Origin: Mammaliicoccus stepanovicii
Lineage (GTDB): Bacteria; Bacillota; Bacilli; Staphylococcales; Staphylococcaceae
Length of the DNA: 32,834 nt
Assembly (NCBI RefSeq): GCF_002902525.1
Contig: NZ_PPQZ01000077.1
Coordinates: forward strand, 2,950-35,783
Reading direction: 5' to 3'
In this document: positions 8,792 through 15,986 of the stretch, one piece after another
How positions within the stretch are numbered: position 1 is the first letter of the stretch
How the letters are laid out: each line of letters begins with the position of its first letter
Program-made: the position numbers and the translations under genes
Notes under the pieces: model-generated
Told to the model about the DNA's origin: nothing
Databases searched by the model: none
Seen by the model: the letters and a program-made list of their open reading frames with translations, nothing else

Positions 8792-9565
8792 TTAATTATC
8801 ATCGAACAATTCAGTTTTATGCGCTCTATTAACATTAACCCATAACAAGTATATCAATGCAATTTCAAAATAAAACAAGATGTGATATGGCAAGTTCGTA
8901 CTTGCAGCACTCCCTAAAATCATCGTTTGCTGAAATCCATTAATTACATAAAATAAAGGATTAAGTCTCAAAATATTAACCCAAACTGCATACATATTAT
9001 TTGGTACATACAAAATAGGTACTAATAATATGAGAAATATGAGTGCACCAAATACTATATACCTTGTTTTATAAAAGTACTTTCCTAACACGCCAATAAT
9101 TGATGCAAGTGGAACAAGTAAGACGTATGTCATGACTAAATAATAAAAGAATCCAAGGTGATTGATTTCAATCACTTCTGTCATGCTCGTTGAAACCAGT
9201 CCTGTTATAGTCATAGCAATTAAGAATATAATCATCATTAAAAATACTTGTGCTGATGTACCTACGTAATAAGGTACGGATAGTCGATTATATAAAGAAC
9301 CTTGTTTTCTTACTGTTTTTTCTGAATGGAAAAGCGCAAAAAATATCCAAAAATAAGCAAAGAATCCAACTAATTTGAAAAATGAAGTTGTTCTTTGTAC
9401 ATCTATTGTATCTCTAATCAATAATTGACCAAATGTAATTAAAAGTAATAATAGTAAAGCGCCTAATACAATTAAGTACTGTTTATAATGATATCGAACC
9501 TCAAAAAAACAATATTTGATCATATGTGGGAAATGTTTAATATGTTGTTCAAATAACTCGTTCAT
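8792..9565 (-). CDS. TagG-like ABC-2 transporter permease
   Basis: Polytopic membrane protein of 257 residues, with hydrophobic segments near residues 28-50, 65-82, 105-128, 140-162, 168-190 and 228-245. The region LRLNPLFYVINGFQQTMILG matches the conserved 'LNP.YY...GFR' segment of TagG-type permeases, which export wall teichoic acid. The gene lies 9 bases downstream of the TagH-like gene on the same strand and has a good ribosome site (AGGAGGATTAT before ATG), so the two are almost certainly partners. The order (TagH-like first) and the divergence argue against this being the main tagGH teichoic acid exporter; the substrate is unknown. It ends the proposed recX-yfhH-tagH-like-tagG-like operon. 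Confidence 0.72.
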   Translation of the reverse strand: MNELFEQHIKHFPHMIKYCFFEVRYHYKQYLIVLGALLLLLLITFGQLLIRDTIDVQRTTSFFKLVGFFAYFWIFFALFHSEKTVRKQGSLYNRLSVPYYVGTSAQVFLMMIIFLIAMTITGLVSTSMTEVIEINHLGFFYYLVMTYVLLVPLASIIGVLGKYFYKTRYIVFGALIFLILLVPILYVPNNMYAVWVNILRLNPLFYVINGFQQTMILGSAASTNLPYHILFYFEIALIYLLWVNVNRAHKTELFDDN

Positions 9566-9574
9566 ATAATCCTC

Positions 9575-11116
9575 CTATAATCGAATATATATCCATTTAT
9601 TTGATTTCAAATCCGCTAGCATATAACCATCTTTAGATTTAACTACCCAAGTATCGCTAGAGATATTATACTCTTTCACTAGTTTATCTTTATGCTTCAT
9701 ATCAAATGTAAAACCAGTTAAATGATCATCGCTGTTAAACACCATGTATACCTTTTGGCCTTGCATTTGTTCGTTAAAACGATTTTTCTTCTCAGGTTCA
9801 ATTGTTTCAGAAACTTGTTTATGAGATTTACCCATAAAACTATTATAGAAATCTATATAATTTAAATAACTATCATCTACGTACCCTTCTAGTTCTGACC
9901 AGTCAACTTCTTCATATAGTCCAGCTGGGTTAAAGAAATATAAGTTATTTTTATCTGAAGTATATGTTTTGCCATCTACTTCTAATCTATATTTAGATTG
10001 ATTCTCTCCTGTTACATCTACAAAACTATATTGAGGCATGTTCACGTTATGTCCCTTTGAATTCAACTCAATACCATTTTGTAAAGAAACAACATATGCC
10101 GACTTATCTATGTATTTTGGTTCTTTATTCGTCGTTATTACTTGTTTTGCTACTTCTTCTTTGTCTGATTTAGAAGTTCCGACTCCGACAAACATAAACA
10201 TTGAAGATAAAGCTATACCTACTATAAATATTATCGCATAAAATATCATCTTCTCGATTGATTTAGGTAATTTGCCATATTGATATTTACGCATACGTTT
10301 ATAGCCTTCACCTTTTGATATGGGTAATTCTTGTTGAGACATTTTCCATTTTAAGTCATGTAGGTCTTTTTGTTCTTGGCTATGTAGTTGATTATATTTC
10401 TTATAATAGTCTCTATAGTATGACAAAACATCTTTCACGTTGCCTTCTTTACGGACTTGTCCATATGTTAACCATATTAAATAATTGCTCATTTTTTCGA
10501 TTGAATGAATGTGATCATCAATTAATACAGCTGCTCTATTATTTTCTTTCTGTTCATTTAAGAAGGAATTGAATTTTTTTTGAAACTCTTCATCTAAATA
10601 TTGAATGATATTTGTAAATATCGCTACTGTTGGTTTCATATGTGTTGCTAAACTTAATAACAGTCGTGCATATTCTTTATCGTCAATTTCTTGACATGAT
10701 TGAGCTGCTTTATCGGACAGTTCAGCATAATCCAAAATTTCTTTCTGTAAAGAAGGAATTTTATTCGTCTTTGCCCCTGATAAACTCAATGTGCGTATGA
10801 TGATTTCATTCAATGTTTGAACATCTTCACCTTTATGTGACACATCAGCAAGAAATGTTTGTTCATTATTTGTGACTTTACCTATATTAGGGCTAACTTC
10901 TTTCGTCATTAATCGGCTGATCATCTCTTTACCTGATTCTTTATCTCCAATTATTCCTAAAACTTCACCACGATACAAATGCACAGTCACGTTTTTTAGA
11001 ACAATATCTTTAGATAAATGATTTAACTTAAGTAAAGACTTAAATTTATTTTGATTTTTGTTTTTATAATAATATTTAGTTGCATTAACAACTCTAACTA
11101 ATATTTGCTGTGTCAT
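9575..11116 (-). CDS. TagH-like protein with degenerate ATPase domain
   Basis: The architecture is that of TagH: N-terminal ABC-type domain (about residues 1-240), linker, one transmembrane segment (289-312) and a C-terminal extracytoplasmic region of about 200 residues with short SH3-like beta-rich stretches. The 513-residue length matches TagH (about 527). The segment EKMSNYLIWLTYGQVRKEG aligns in pattern with the H-loop region of TagH. The ATPase signatures are eroded: Walker A reads GDKESGKE (57-64) with Glu in place of Ser/Thr, the Walker B region TVAIFTN (163-169) lacks the acidic pair, and no LSGGQ/YSSGM motif is recognisable near 142-156. I infer a pseudo-ATPase or a protein that needs another nucleotide-binding subunit. 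The reading frame is intact and not a pseudogene. It lies 12 bases after yfhH. Confidence 0.75.
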   Translation of the reverse strand: MTQQILVRVVNATKYYYKNKNQNKFKSLLKLNHLSKDIVLKNVTVHLYRGEVLGIIGDKESGKEMISRLMTKEVSPNIGKVTNNEQTFLADVSHKGEDVQTLNEIIIRTLSLSGAKTNKIPSLQKEILDYAELSDKAAQSCQEIDDKEYARLLLSLATHMKPTVAIFTNIIQYLDEEFQKKFNSFLNEQKENNRAAVLIDDHIHSIEKMSNYLIWLTYGQVRKEGNVKDVLSYYRDYYKKYNQLHSQEQKDLHDLKWKMSQQELPISKGEGYKRMRKYQYGKLPKSIEKMIFYAIIFIVGIALSSMFMFVGVGTSKSDKEEVAKQVITTNKEPKYIDKSAYVVSLQNGIELNSKGHNVNMPQYSFVDVTGENQSKYRLEVDGKTYTSDKNNLYFFNPAGLYEEVDWSELEGYVDDSYLNYIDFYNSFMGKSHKQVSETIEPEKKNRFNEQMQGQKVYMVFNSDDHLTGFTFDMKHKDKLVKEYNISSDTWVVKSKDGYMLADLKSNKWIYIRL

Positions 11117-11128
11117 TCTGCACCACCA

Positions 11129-11446
11129 TTATAGTTGTAGAAGACTTACTGGAATGCCTTCTTCAATTTTTGATCCTTTCAATCTAAATCCCCAAGCAAA
11201 TACGCCATTTATTCGTTCAACTTTGAAATAACTTGGTGTGTCTCCTATGAGACCATAAACTTTACCAATTTCTATCTTCGAAGTGTCTACTAAATAACTT
11301 TCGGCGATTAATGCTTTTCTTTTATAAACTTCATATTCATTAAGTATACCCATCGCTTCAGCTTTTCTCATCTTCTCACGATAATCAGCAATACTATTTT
11401 TTAATTCGTGTTCATTCATTTCAACAAATTTTTTCTCTTCATTCAT
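11129..11446 (-). CDS. yfhH: YfhH family protein (DUF1811)
   Basis: Small soluble protein of 105 residues of the YfhH/DUF1811 family. The N-terminus is helical and charged (MNEHELKNSIADYREKMRKAEAMGI), and the C-terminal half is beta-rich, with YFKVERINGVFAWGFRLKG resembling an SH3-like barrel. The function is unknown. The ATG overlaps the recX stop by 8 bases, indicating translational coupling. The recX-yfhH order is also found in Bacillus (yfhG-yfhH), supporting the assignment. Confidence 0.82.
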   Translation of the reverse strand: MNEEKKFVEMNEHELKNSIADYREKMRKAEAMGILNEYEVYKRKALIAESYLVDTSKIEIGKVYGLIGDTPSYFKVERINGVFAWGFRLKGSKIEEGIPVSLLQL

Positions 11447-12242
11447 CTACAATACCACTTTCTTTTAATTTGTCATTAATCATATCAAAAGTATAGCCTT
11501 TTCTCATTAGCGCTTGAACAACATGTGTTCTAAGTTCATATCCATTATATTTCTTTTGATATTTATTATATACCCTTTCTAAATCTTTCATCAAAATATT
11601 TTCAACATCATCAGATGTAGGCTCAATATTTAAATTTGTCATATGTTCTTGAATAAGTGAAAATGAGTAGCCTCTTTGTTGTAAAGTGTGTACGATCGTT
11701 TGTTTTAGTCTATTTGGGGGTTGTTTCTTCTTGGACATTATTTTCTTTGCAATATTAGGGATACGGTCTTCGGACATTTCTTGTTCGAACTTTTCTTTAT
11801 AACTTATAATCAAGTTGGATTCTATGCCTTTTTCTTTCGCTACTCTTTCAAAATGATCTGGACCTTTGTCCGTTGTTTTTAAAATAGTATTTTTAAGACT
11901 TTCAACATAGTCCTCATGATTTATGTATTTATTAGATTCACAATAATCGATCACTTGATTTGCTAATTCTAGTGTGTAATCTTTATCGAGCAAATATTTT
12001 TCAATTTCATATTTCGTTCTTTTCTTATGTGATAAATAAACTATCGCTTGATTTAATGCTTGTCTATATTGATCATAATCTTTAATTTCTTGTAAAAATT
12101 GATTTGTCACTTCCATACCTTTACTCAAATTAAAGAAAACATATGTTGCTTGGTCTATTCCTAACTCAAATTCACCATTTACGAATACATTAAATCTTTC
12201 TTTGTTTTTCTTTTGAACTTCTATCTTTGTAATTTTAAGCAA
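11439..12242 (-). CDS. recX: recombination regulator RecX
   Basis: Regulatory protein that binds RecA filaments and restrains recombination and SOS induction. It is a helical repeat protein built from three-helix modules; the repeating KRTKYEIEKYL / RRGYSFSLIQEHM-type / MRKGYTFDMINDKL segments are visible, and the C-terminus KLKESGIVDE is family-like. The start is a TTG at 12242 (MLKITKIEVQKKNKERF), 7 bases after GGAGGG; the longer in-frame extension upstream to 12284 has no ribosome site and enters the sgtB terminator. The 267-residue length is normal for Firmicutes RecX. First gene of a probable operon with yfhH and the TagHG-like pair. Confidence 0.88.
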   Translation of the reverse strand: MLKITKIEVQKKNKERFNVFVNGEFELGIDQATYVFFNLSKGMEVTNQFLQEIKDYDQYRQALNQAIVYLSHKKRTKYEIEKYLLDKDYTLELANQVIDYCESNKYINHEDYVESLKNTILKTTDKGPDHFERVAKEKGIESNLIISYKEKFEQEMSEDRIPNIAKKIMSKKKQPPNRLKQTIVHTLQQRGYSFSLIQEHMTNLNIEPTSDDVENILMKDLERVYNKYQKKYNGYELRTHVVQALMRKGYTFDMINDKLKESGIVDE

Positions 12243-12279
12243 AATATATCCCTCCACACTTATATATAGAATACAATAA

Positions 12280-12323
12280 AACACACTGAGTTTAAAAGGT
12301 TAACCTCTTAAACTCAGTGTGTT
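12280..12323 (-). terminator. terminator after sgtB
   Basis: 16-bp perfect inverted repeat (12280-12295 with 12308-12323; AACACACTGAG/CTCAGTGTGTT), extended by an inner AGGTTAACCT palindrome, directly after the sgtB stop at 12327. Confidence 0.75.
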
Positions 12324-12326
12324 CTT

Positions 12327-13145
12327 TTATTGATTCAGCTCATTAATCGCTTGTGTATACTCTGCTTCAGAAATAAAATGTTGTTGTTTCATTTTTTCTA
12401 AAGTTGATTTTATCCTTGTCATGTAACTATCACTAATATTATTGATATCAAAATTTGATGGTGCATTCACTACACTGGCTAAAATAGCACTCTGTAGAAC
12501 TGTTACTTCTGGTAAATTAGGATTGTTCTTATTGACTGTAGCACCGAAATAATAATTCGCTGCTTCTTCAATCGTATAATTATTTTCACCAAAATAAATG
12601 TTATTAACATAATAACTTAAAATATCATTTTTACTATATTTATCTTCTACTCTTTTTGCTACAAACATTTCTTTAATTTTGCGCGTCATCTGTGCCTCAT
12701 TAGTATAGAAATAATTTTTAACAACTTGCTGGGTAATCGTACTACCACCTTGTGTTAACTCACCATTTTTCAAGGAAACGGCAAGCGCTCTCGAAACACC
12801 TCTTAAGTCAACGCCATCATGATTATAAAATCTTTTGTCTTCAACTGCTACAAAAGCATTTTTCGTATAGTCCGGCATATCTTCTACACTCACATATGTG
12901 TCTTTGTCTTCTAATTTAACAAGTTCATCTACATCAGACGTTCTTGACCACATGTACATCACAGCTATATAAAATGCAATAATCAAAATAATTAAAATTG
13001 CTAAAATACCAAATAACTTTGATACCCTCTTTCGCTTTCTAGGTTGAAATGGTTCTTGGTAATGGTGCTGATATCTTCTATATTGGGTTTCTTCGTTATG
13101 ATCATTTTGTGAAACTTGCTTATCCTTTTTGCTAAATATCCCCAT
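12327..13145 (-). CDS. sgtB: monofunctional peptidoglycan glycosyltransferase
   Basis: Membrane-anchored GT51 enzyme that polymerises lipid II into glycan strands at the outer face of the membrane. Seen: a cytoplasmic basic N-terminus, a signal-anchor helix (about residues 44-66), and the GT51 motifs VAVEDKRFYNHDG with catalytic E102, GGSTITQQVVKN, RKIKEMFVA and NNIYFG. There is no transpeptidase domain; at 272 residues it is close to S. aureus SgtB (269). The ATG at 13145 (MGIFSKK) is chosen because GAGGAG lies 7 bases upstream; two upstream in-frame ATGs (13160, 13151) fall on or before this site. In S. aureus sgtB belongs to the VraSR regulon, and vraSR is in this same window. Confidence 0.92.
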   Translation of the reverse strand: MGIFSKKDKQVSQNDHNEETQYRRYQHHYQEPFQPRKRKRVSKLFGILAILIILIIAFYIAVMYMWSRTSDVDELVKLEDKDTYVSVEDMPDYTKNAFVAVEDKRFYNHDGVDLRGVSRALAVSLKNGELTQGGSTITQQVVKNYFYTNEAQMTRKIKEMFVAKRVEDKYSKNDILSYYVNNIYFGENNYTIEEAANYYFGATVNKNNPNLPEVTVLQSAILASVVNAPSNFDINNISDSYMTRIKSTLEKMKQQHFISEAEYTQAINELNQ

Positions 13146-13254
13146 AGTCATACTCCTCATTTGTATTTCTTACATTATTATATCTTGTAATTTGTATTTT
13201 AAACACTGCTTTTTACTTAAAAACAATAAAATCAGTCTGGAGACGTACAGATAA

Positions 13255-13279
13255 GTATAACTTTTAGCTGAAGGGGTAT
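13255..13279 (+). promoter_or_regulatory. candidate sigma-B promoter of the pyruvate oxidase gene
   Basis: GTATAA (13255-13260), 13-base spacer, GGGTAT (13274-13279). The staphylococcal sigma-B consensus is GTTTAA-N12-15-GGGTAT, so 11 of 12 positions match. It lies 25 bases before the ATG, leaving a leader just long enough for the AGGAGG ribosome site. Confidence 0.65.
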
Positions 13280-13304
13280 AGAATATATGTAGGAGGAATG
13301 TAAA

Positions 13305-15038
13305 ATGGCAAAAATAAAAGCAAACAATGCACTAGTACAAGTTTTGAAGAATTGGCAAATAGACCACGTGTACGGAATACCTGGTGATTCCATAGATAAA
13401 GTCGTTGATGCATTAAAGAAAGAAGAAGACGATATAAAATTTTACCAAGTTAGACACGAAGAAGTAGGTACACTTGCAGCCAGTAGTTATGCAAAACTAA
13501 CAGGAAAGATAGCTGTTGCCTTAAGTATTGGTGGTCCTGGTGCCATTCACATGCTAAACGGCATGTATGACGCTAAGATGGACAATGTGCCAATGCTCGT
13601 ATTAGCCGGACAAACCGACTCTAAATTATTAGGTACAAAGTATTTTCAAGAAGTAGATTTACCTAAACTATTTGAAGATGTTGCAGTATATAATAAACAA
13701 CTCGAATCAGCTGAAAACATTCACGAAATTGTTGATGAAGCAATTAAAACTGCCTATGCTAAAAAAGGTGTCGCAGTATTAACGATTCCAAGTGATATAT
13801 TAGGTGAAAAAATAGAAGACAAAATTCCAAGAGAACAATATGAATTTCAAAATGCTGTAACTTATGCTAATGAAAATGATATAAAAAAAGCAGCTGAATT
13901 AATTAATAAAAGTGAAAAACCCGTCGTGCTAACAGGCGTTGGTGCTAAAGATGCGAAAGAAGAACTTCTAGATTTTATAGACCATATAGATGCGCCTGGA
14001 CTCATAACATTACCTGCAAAAGGTATCATACCAGATAAACACCCTAACTTTATGGGTAACTTAGGTAAGATAGGTACTAAACCAGCATTTGAAGCGACAA
14101 AAGATGCAGACTTGTTGATTTTAGTAGGTACTAATTATCCTTATGTAGATTACTTACCAGACAAAGATATACCTTGTATCCAAATTGATATTAATCAAAC
14201 GAATATAGGTAAACGATTTAATGTAGACGTTGGTCTTGTAGGAGATACTAAAAACGTTCTTGATTCATTAACTAACGCTTCTAATAAAGTTACTGGTCGT
14301 AAATTCCTAAAAGCTTGCCAAGAAAACATGAGAATATGGAATAAATGGCTAGATGAAGATAGATCTCAAAACAAAAAACCGATTAGACCAGAACGATTAA
14401 TGGCAGAAATCGAAAAGATTTCTACTAAAAACACTGTTTTTTCAGTTGATGTCGGTACGTCTACTGTTTGGAGCACACGTTATTTACAACTAAGTCACAA
14501 CCATCAATTCATAACGTCATCATGGCTCGGAACGATGGGTTGTGCATTACCTGGAGCAATTGCTAGTAAAATAGCAAACCCCGATAAACAAGCAATCGCA
14601 ATTACAGGTGATGGTGGTTTATCTATGGTAATGCAAGACTTTGTAACAGCTGTATTATATAAACTACCTATTATTGTTATCGTATTAAATAATCAAGAAT
14701 TATCATTTATTAAATACGAACAACAAGCAGCAGGTGAATTAGAATATGGCATAGACTTAGGTGATATTGATTTTGCTAAATTCGCCGATAGTTGTGGTGG
14801 TATCGGATATAATGTAGAGGACGTTAACGATTTAGCACCTACTTTAGAAAAAGCTAAAAACAGCAATCAACCTGTTATTGTAAATGTCAAAGTAGATCCA
14901 GATGCAGCACCTTTACCAGGTAAAATCGTATGGGATGAAGCACGTGGATATGCTAAATTTGAAATCCGAACTGCACTAGAAGAAAATAGATTAGAAAAAA
15001 TGCCACCACTTAAAACATTAATAAGAAGATTCTTTTAA
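13305..15038 (+). CDS. cidC: pyruvate oxidase, CidC/Pox type
   Basis: Thiamine-diphosphate and FAD enzyme converting pyruvate to acetate and CO2 (CidC feeds electrons to menaquinone at the membrane; other Pox enzymes make acetyl phosphate and peroxide). Seen: N-terminal YGIPGDS and the TPP-activating glutamate in RHEEV (50-54), central FAD/NAD-like domain, and the TPP motif GDGG (435-438) ending in NN (462-463). The conserved IKYEQQAAGELEYGIDL and C-terminal PLPGKIVWDEARGY are as in CidC. The length of 577 is close to S. aureus CidC (579). Unlike S. aureus, no cidA/cidB holin genes are adjacent, so it may be a paralog. ATG with an excellent AGGAGG site and a sigma-B-like promoter. Confidence 0.85.
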   Translation: MAKIKANNALVQVLKNWQIDHVYGIPGDSIDKVVDALKKEEDDIKFYQVRHEEVGTLAASSYAKLTGKIAVALSIGGPGAIHMLNGMYDAKMDNVPMLVLAGQTDSKLLGTKYFQEVDLPKLFEDVAVYNKQLESAENIHEIVDEAIKTAYAKKGVAVLTIPSDILGEKIEDKIPREQYEFQNAVTYANENDIKKAAELINKSEKPVVLTGVGAKDAKEELLDFIDHIDAPGLITLPAKGIIPDKHPNFMGNLGKIGTKPAFEATKDADLLILVGTNYPYVDYLPDKDIPCIQIDINQTNIGKRFNVDVGLVGDTKNVLDSLTNASNKVTGRKFLKACQENMRIWNKWLDEDRSQNKKPIRPERLMAEIEKISTKNTVFSVDVGTSTVWSTRYLQLSHNHQFITSSWLGTMGCALPGAIASKIANPDKQAIAITGDGGLSMVMQDFVTAVLYKLPIIVIVLNNQELSFIKYEQQAAGELEYGIDLGDIDFAKFADSCGGIGYNVEDVNDLAPTLEKAKNSNQPVIVNVKVDPDAAPLPGKIVWDEARGYAKFEIRTALEENRLEKMPPLKTLIRRFF

Positions 15039-15055
15039 GAATCAACGCAAAAAAA

Positions 15056-15081
15056 GACTTAGCCAAATAAATGGCTAAGTC
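15056..15081. terminator. bidirectional terminator
   Basis: 10-bp stem (15056-15065 with 15072-15081; GACTTAGCCA/TGGCTAAGTC), preceded by an A-run and followed by CTTTTT, between the convergent pyruvate oxidase and DJ-1-like genes. Confidence 0.85.
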
Positions 15082-15097
15082 CTTTTTCATGTTACAT

Positions 15098-15619
15098 TTA
15101 TTGAAGCAATGCAAGTGACTCGCGGTTAAAGTCCTCCAAGTCATCTGGAGTACGACTTGTAACAATGCCACTGTCAACGACTACAGATTCGTCAACTACA
15201 TTTGCACCTGCATTTTTTAGATCTTTTCGGACAGACAAGAAACTTGTTACTGTCTTCCCTTCTAATAAATCAGTGTCAATTAATAGTTGCGGTCCGTGGC
15301 ATATTGCAAACGATGGTTTTTCATTTTGAACGAAGTGTTTAACAAATTCACCGAAGCGTCCTTTTTCGTCTCCACGTAATAAATCTGGAGAAAATCCACC
15401 TGGTATTAAAACTGCATCAAAATCTTCAGGTTTAGCTTCTTCAATACCTAAATCTATTTTAACTTTTTCACCTTTTTTACCAGTGATTTCTTTACCTTTT
15501 TCTTCACCAACTAATATAACTTCATGTCCTGCATCAGTTAAAGCTTTCTCAGGGCTAGTTAATTCTACATCTTCAAATAAGTCTGTTACGACTGCTGCTA
15601 TTTTTTTACTCATACTCAT
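15098..15619 (-). CDS. DJ-1/PfpI family protein (SAV1875-like)
   Basis: Type 1 glutamine amidotransferase-like protein of the DJ-1/PfpI superfamily, resembling S. aureus SAV1875 and Bacillus YfkM. Seen: [10 protein letters not shown], the nucleophile elbow AICHGPQ with the reactive cysteine, and [19 protein letters not shown] at the C-terminus. Members are oxidation-sensing cysteine proteins or deglycases/chaperones; the activity here is unproven. The start at 15619 (MSMSKKI) follows GGGAG with 5 bases; upstream in-frame codons lie in the promoter region. A sigma-B-type promoter (15652-15677) fits the general-stress role of the family. Length 173, normal. Confidence 0.85.
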   Translation of the reverse strand: MSMSKKIAAVVTDLFEDVELTSPEKALTDAGHEVILVGEEKGKEITGKKGEKVKIDLGIEEAKPEDFDAVLIPGGFSPDLLRGDEKGRFGEFVKHFVQNEKPSFAICHGPQLLIDTDLLEGKTVTSFLSVRKDLKNAGANVVDESVVVDSGIVTSRTPDDLEDFNRESLALLQ

Positions 15620-15651
15620 AATCTCTCCCTTTCTAACTGTATAGTTTATAA

Positions 15652-15677
15652 ATACCACTTAAGGGAGTGTTTTAAAC
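15652..15677 (-). promoter_or_regulatory. candidate sigma-B promoter of the DJ-1-like gene
   Basis: On the minus strand GTTTAA (15672-15677), 14-base spacer, TGGTAT (15652-15657): 11 of 12 consensus positions. It sits 33 bases before the ATG and just downstream of the 55-codon gene. Confidence 0.65.
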
Positions 15678-15681
15678 GTAA

Positions 15682-15849
15682 TTAATTTTCTTCTTGCATA
15701 GCGTGAACTTTTTTCTCAAGCTCATCTAATAACGCAATCCATTCATCTATGTCAGATACTTCTAAATCTTCCATGTTCATAGATTCAATTTCATCAAGAA
15801 ATTCAGATAACCTTTGCTTGATTTCACTTAGTGACGATTTACGACTCAT
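15682..15849 (-). CDS. small acidic helical protein (SE1561-like)
   Basis: A 55-residue open frame beginning MSRKSSLSEI and ending HAMQEEN, with an excellent ribosome site (AAAGGAG, 7 bases before the ATG). It is highly acidic and predicted helical, with heptad-like leucines (LSEFLDEIESM, WIALLDELEKKV) suggesting a small coiled coil; no cysteine or membrane segment. It resembles short staphylococcal proteins annotated as the SE1561 family (from memory). Function unknown. The following sigma-B promoter for the DJ-1-like gene overlaps its 3' flank, so the two are probably separate units although on the same strand. Confidence 0.75.
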   Translation of the reverse strand: MSRKSSLSEIKQRLSEFLDEIESMNMEDLEVSDIDEWIALLDELEKKVHAMQEEN

Positions 15850-15986
15850 AACATTTCTCCTTTAAACATTGTTAGTTTTATTATGAATGATTACTAAAAT
15901 AAAAACAATCATAAATCAGTATTGGAAATTTGCTACACTAATGGTACGCTCATAGATAGGAAAAAATTCAGAAAGAAGGATAAAAC

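Noticed and set aside
15887-15912. ATGATT/AATCAT inverted arms before the radical SAM gene
   Set aside because: 6-base A/T-rich arms with a 14-base gap are expected by chance in this composition.
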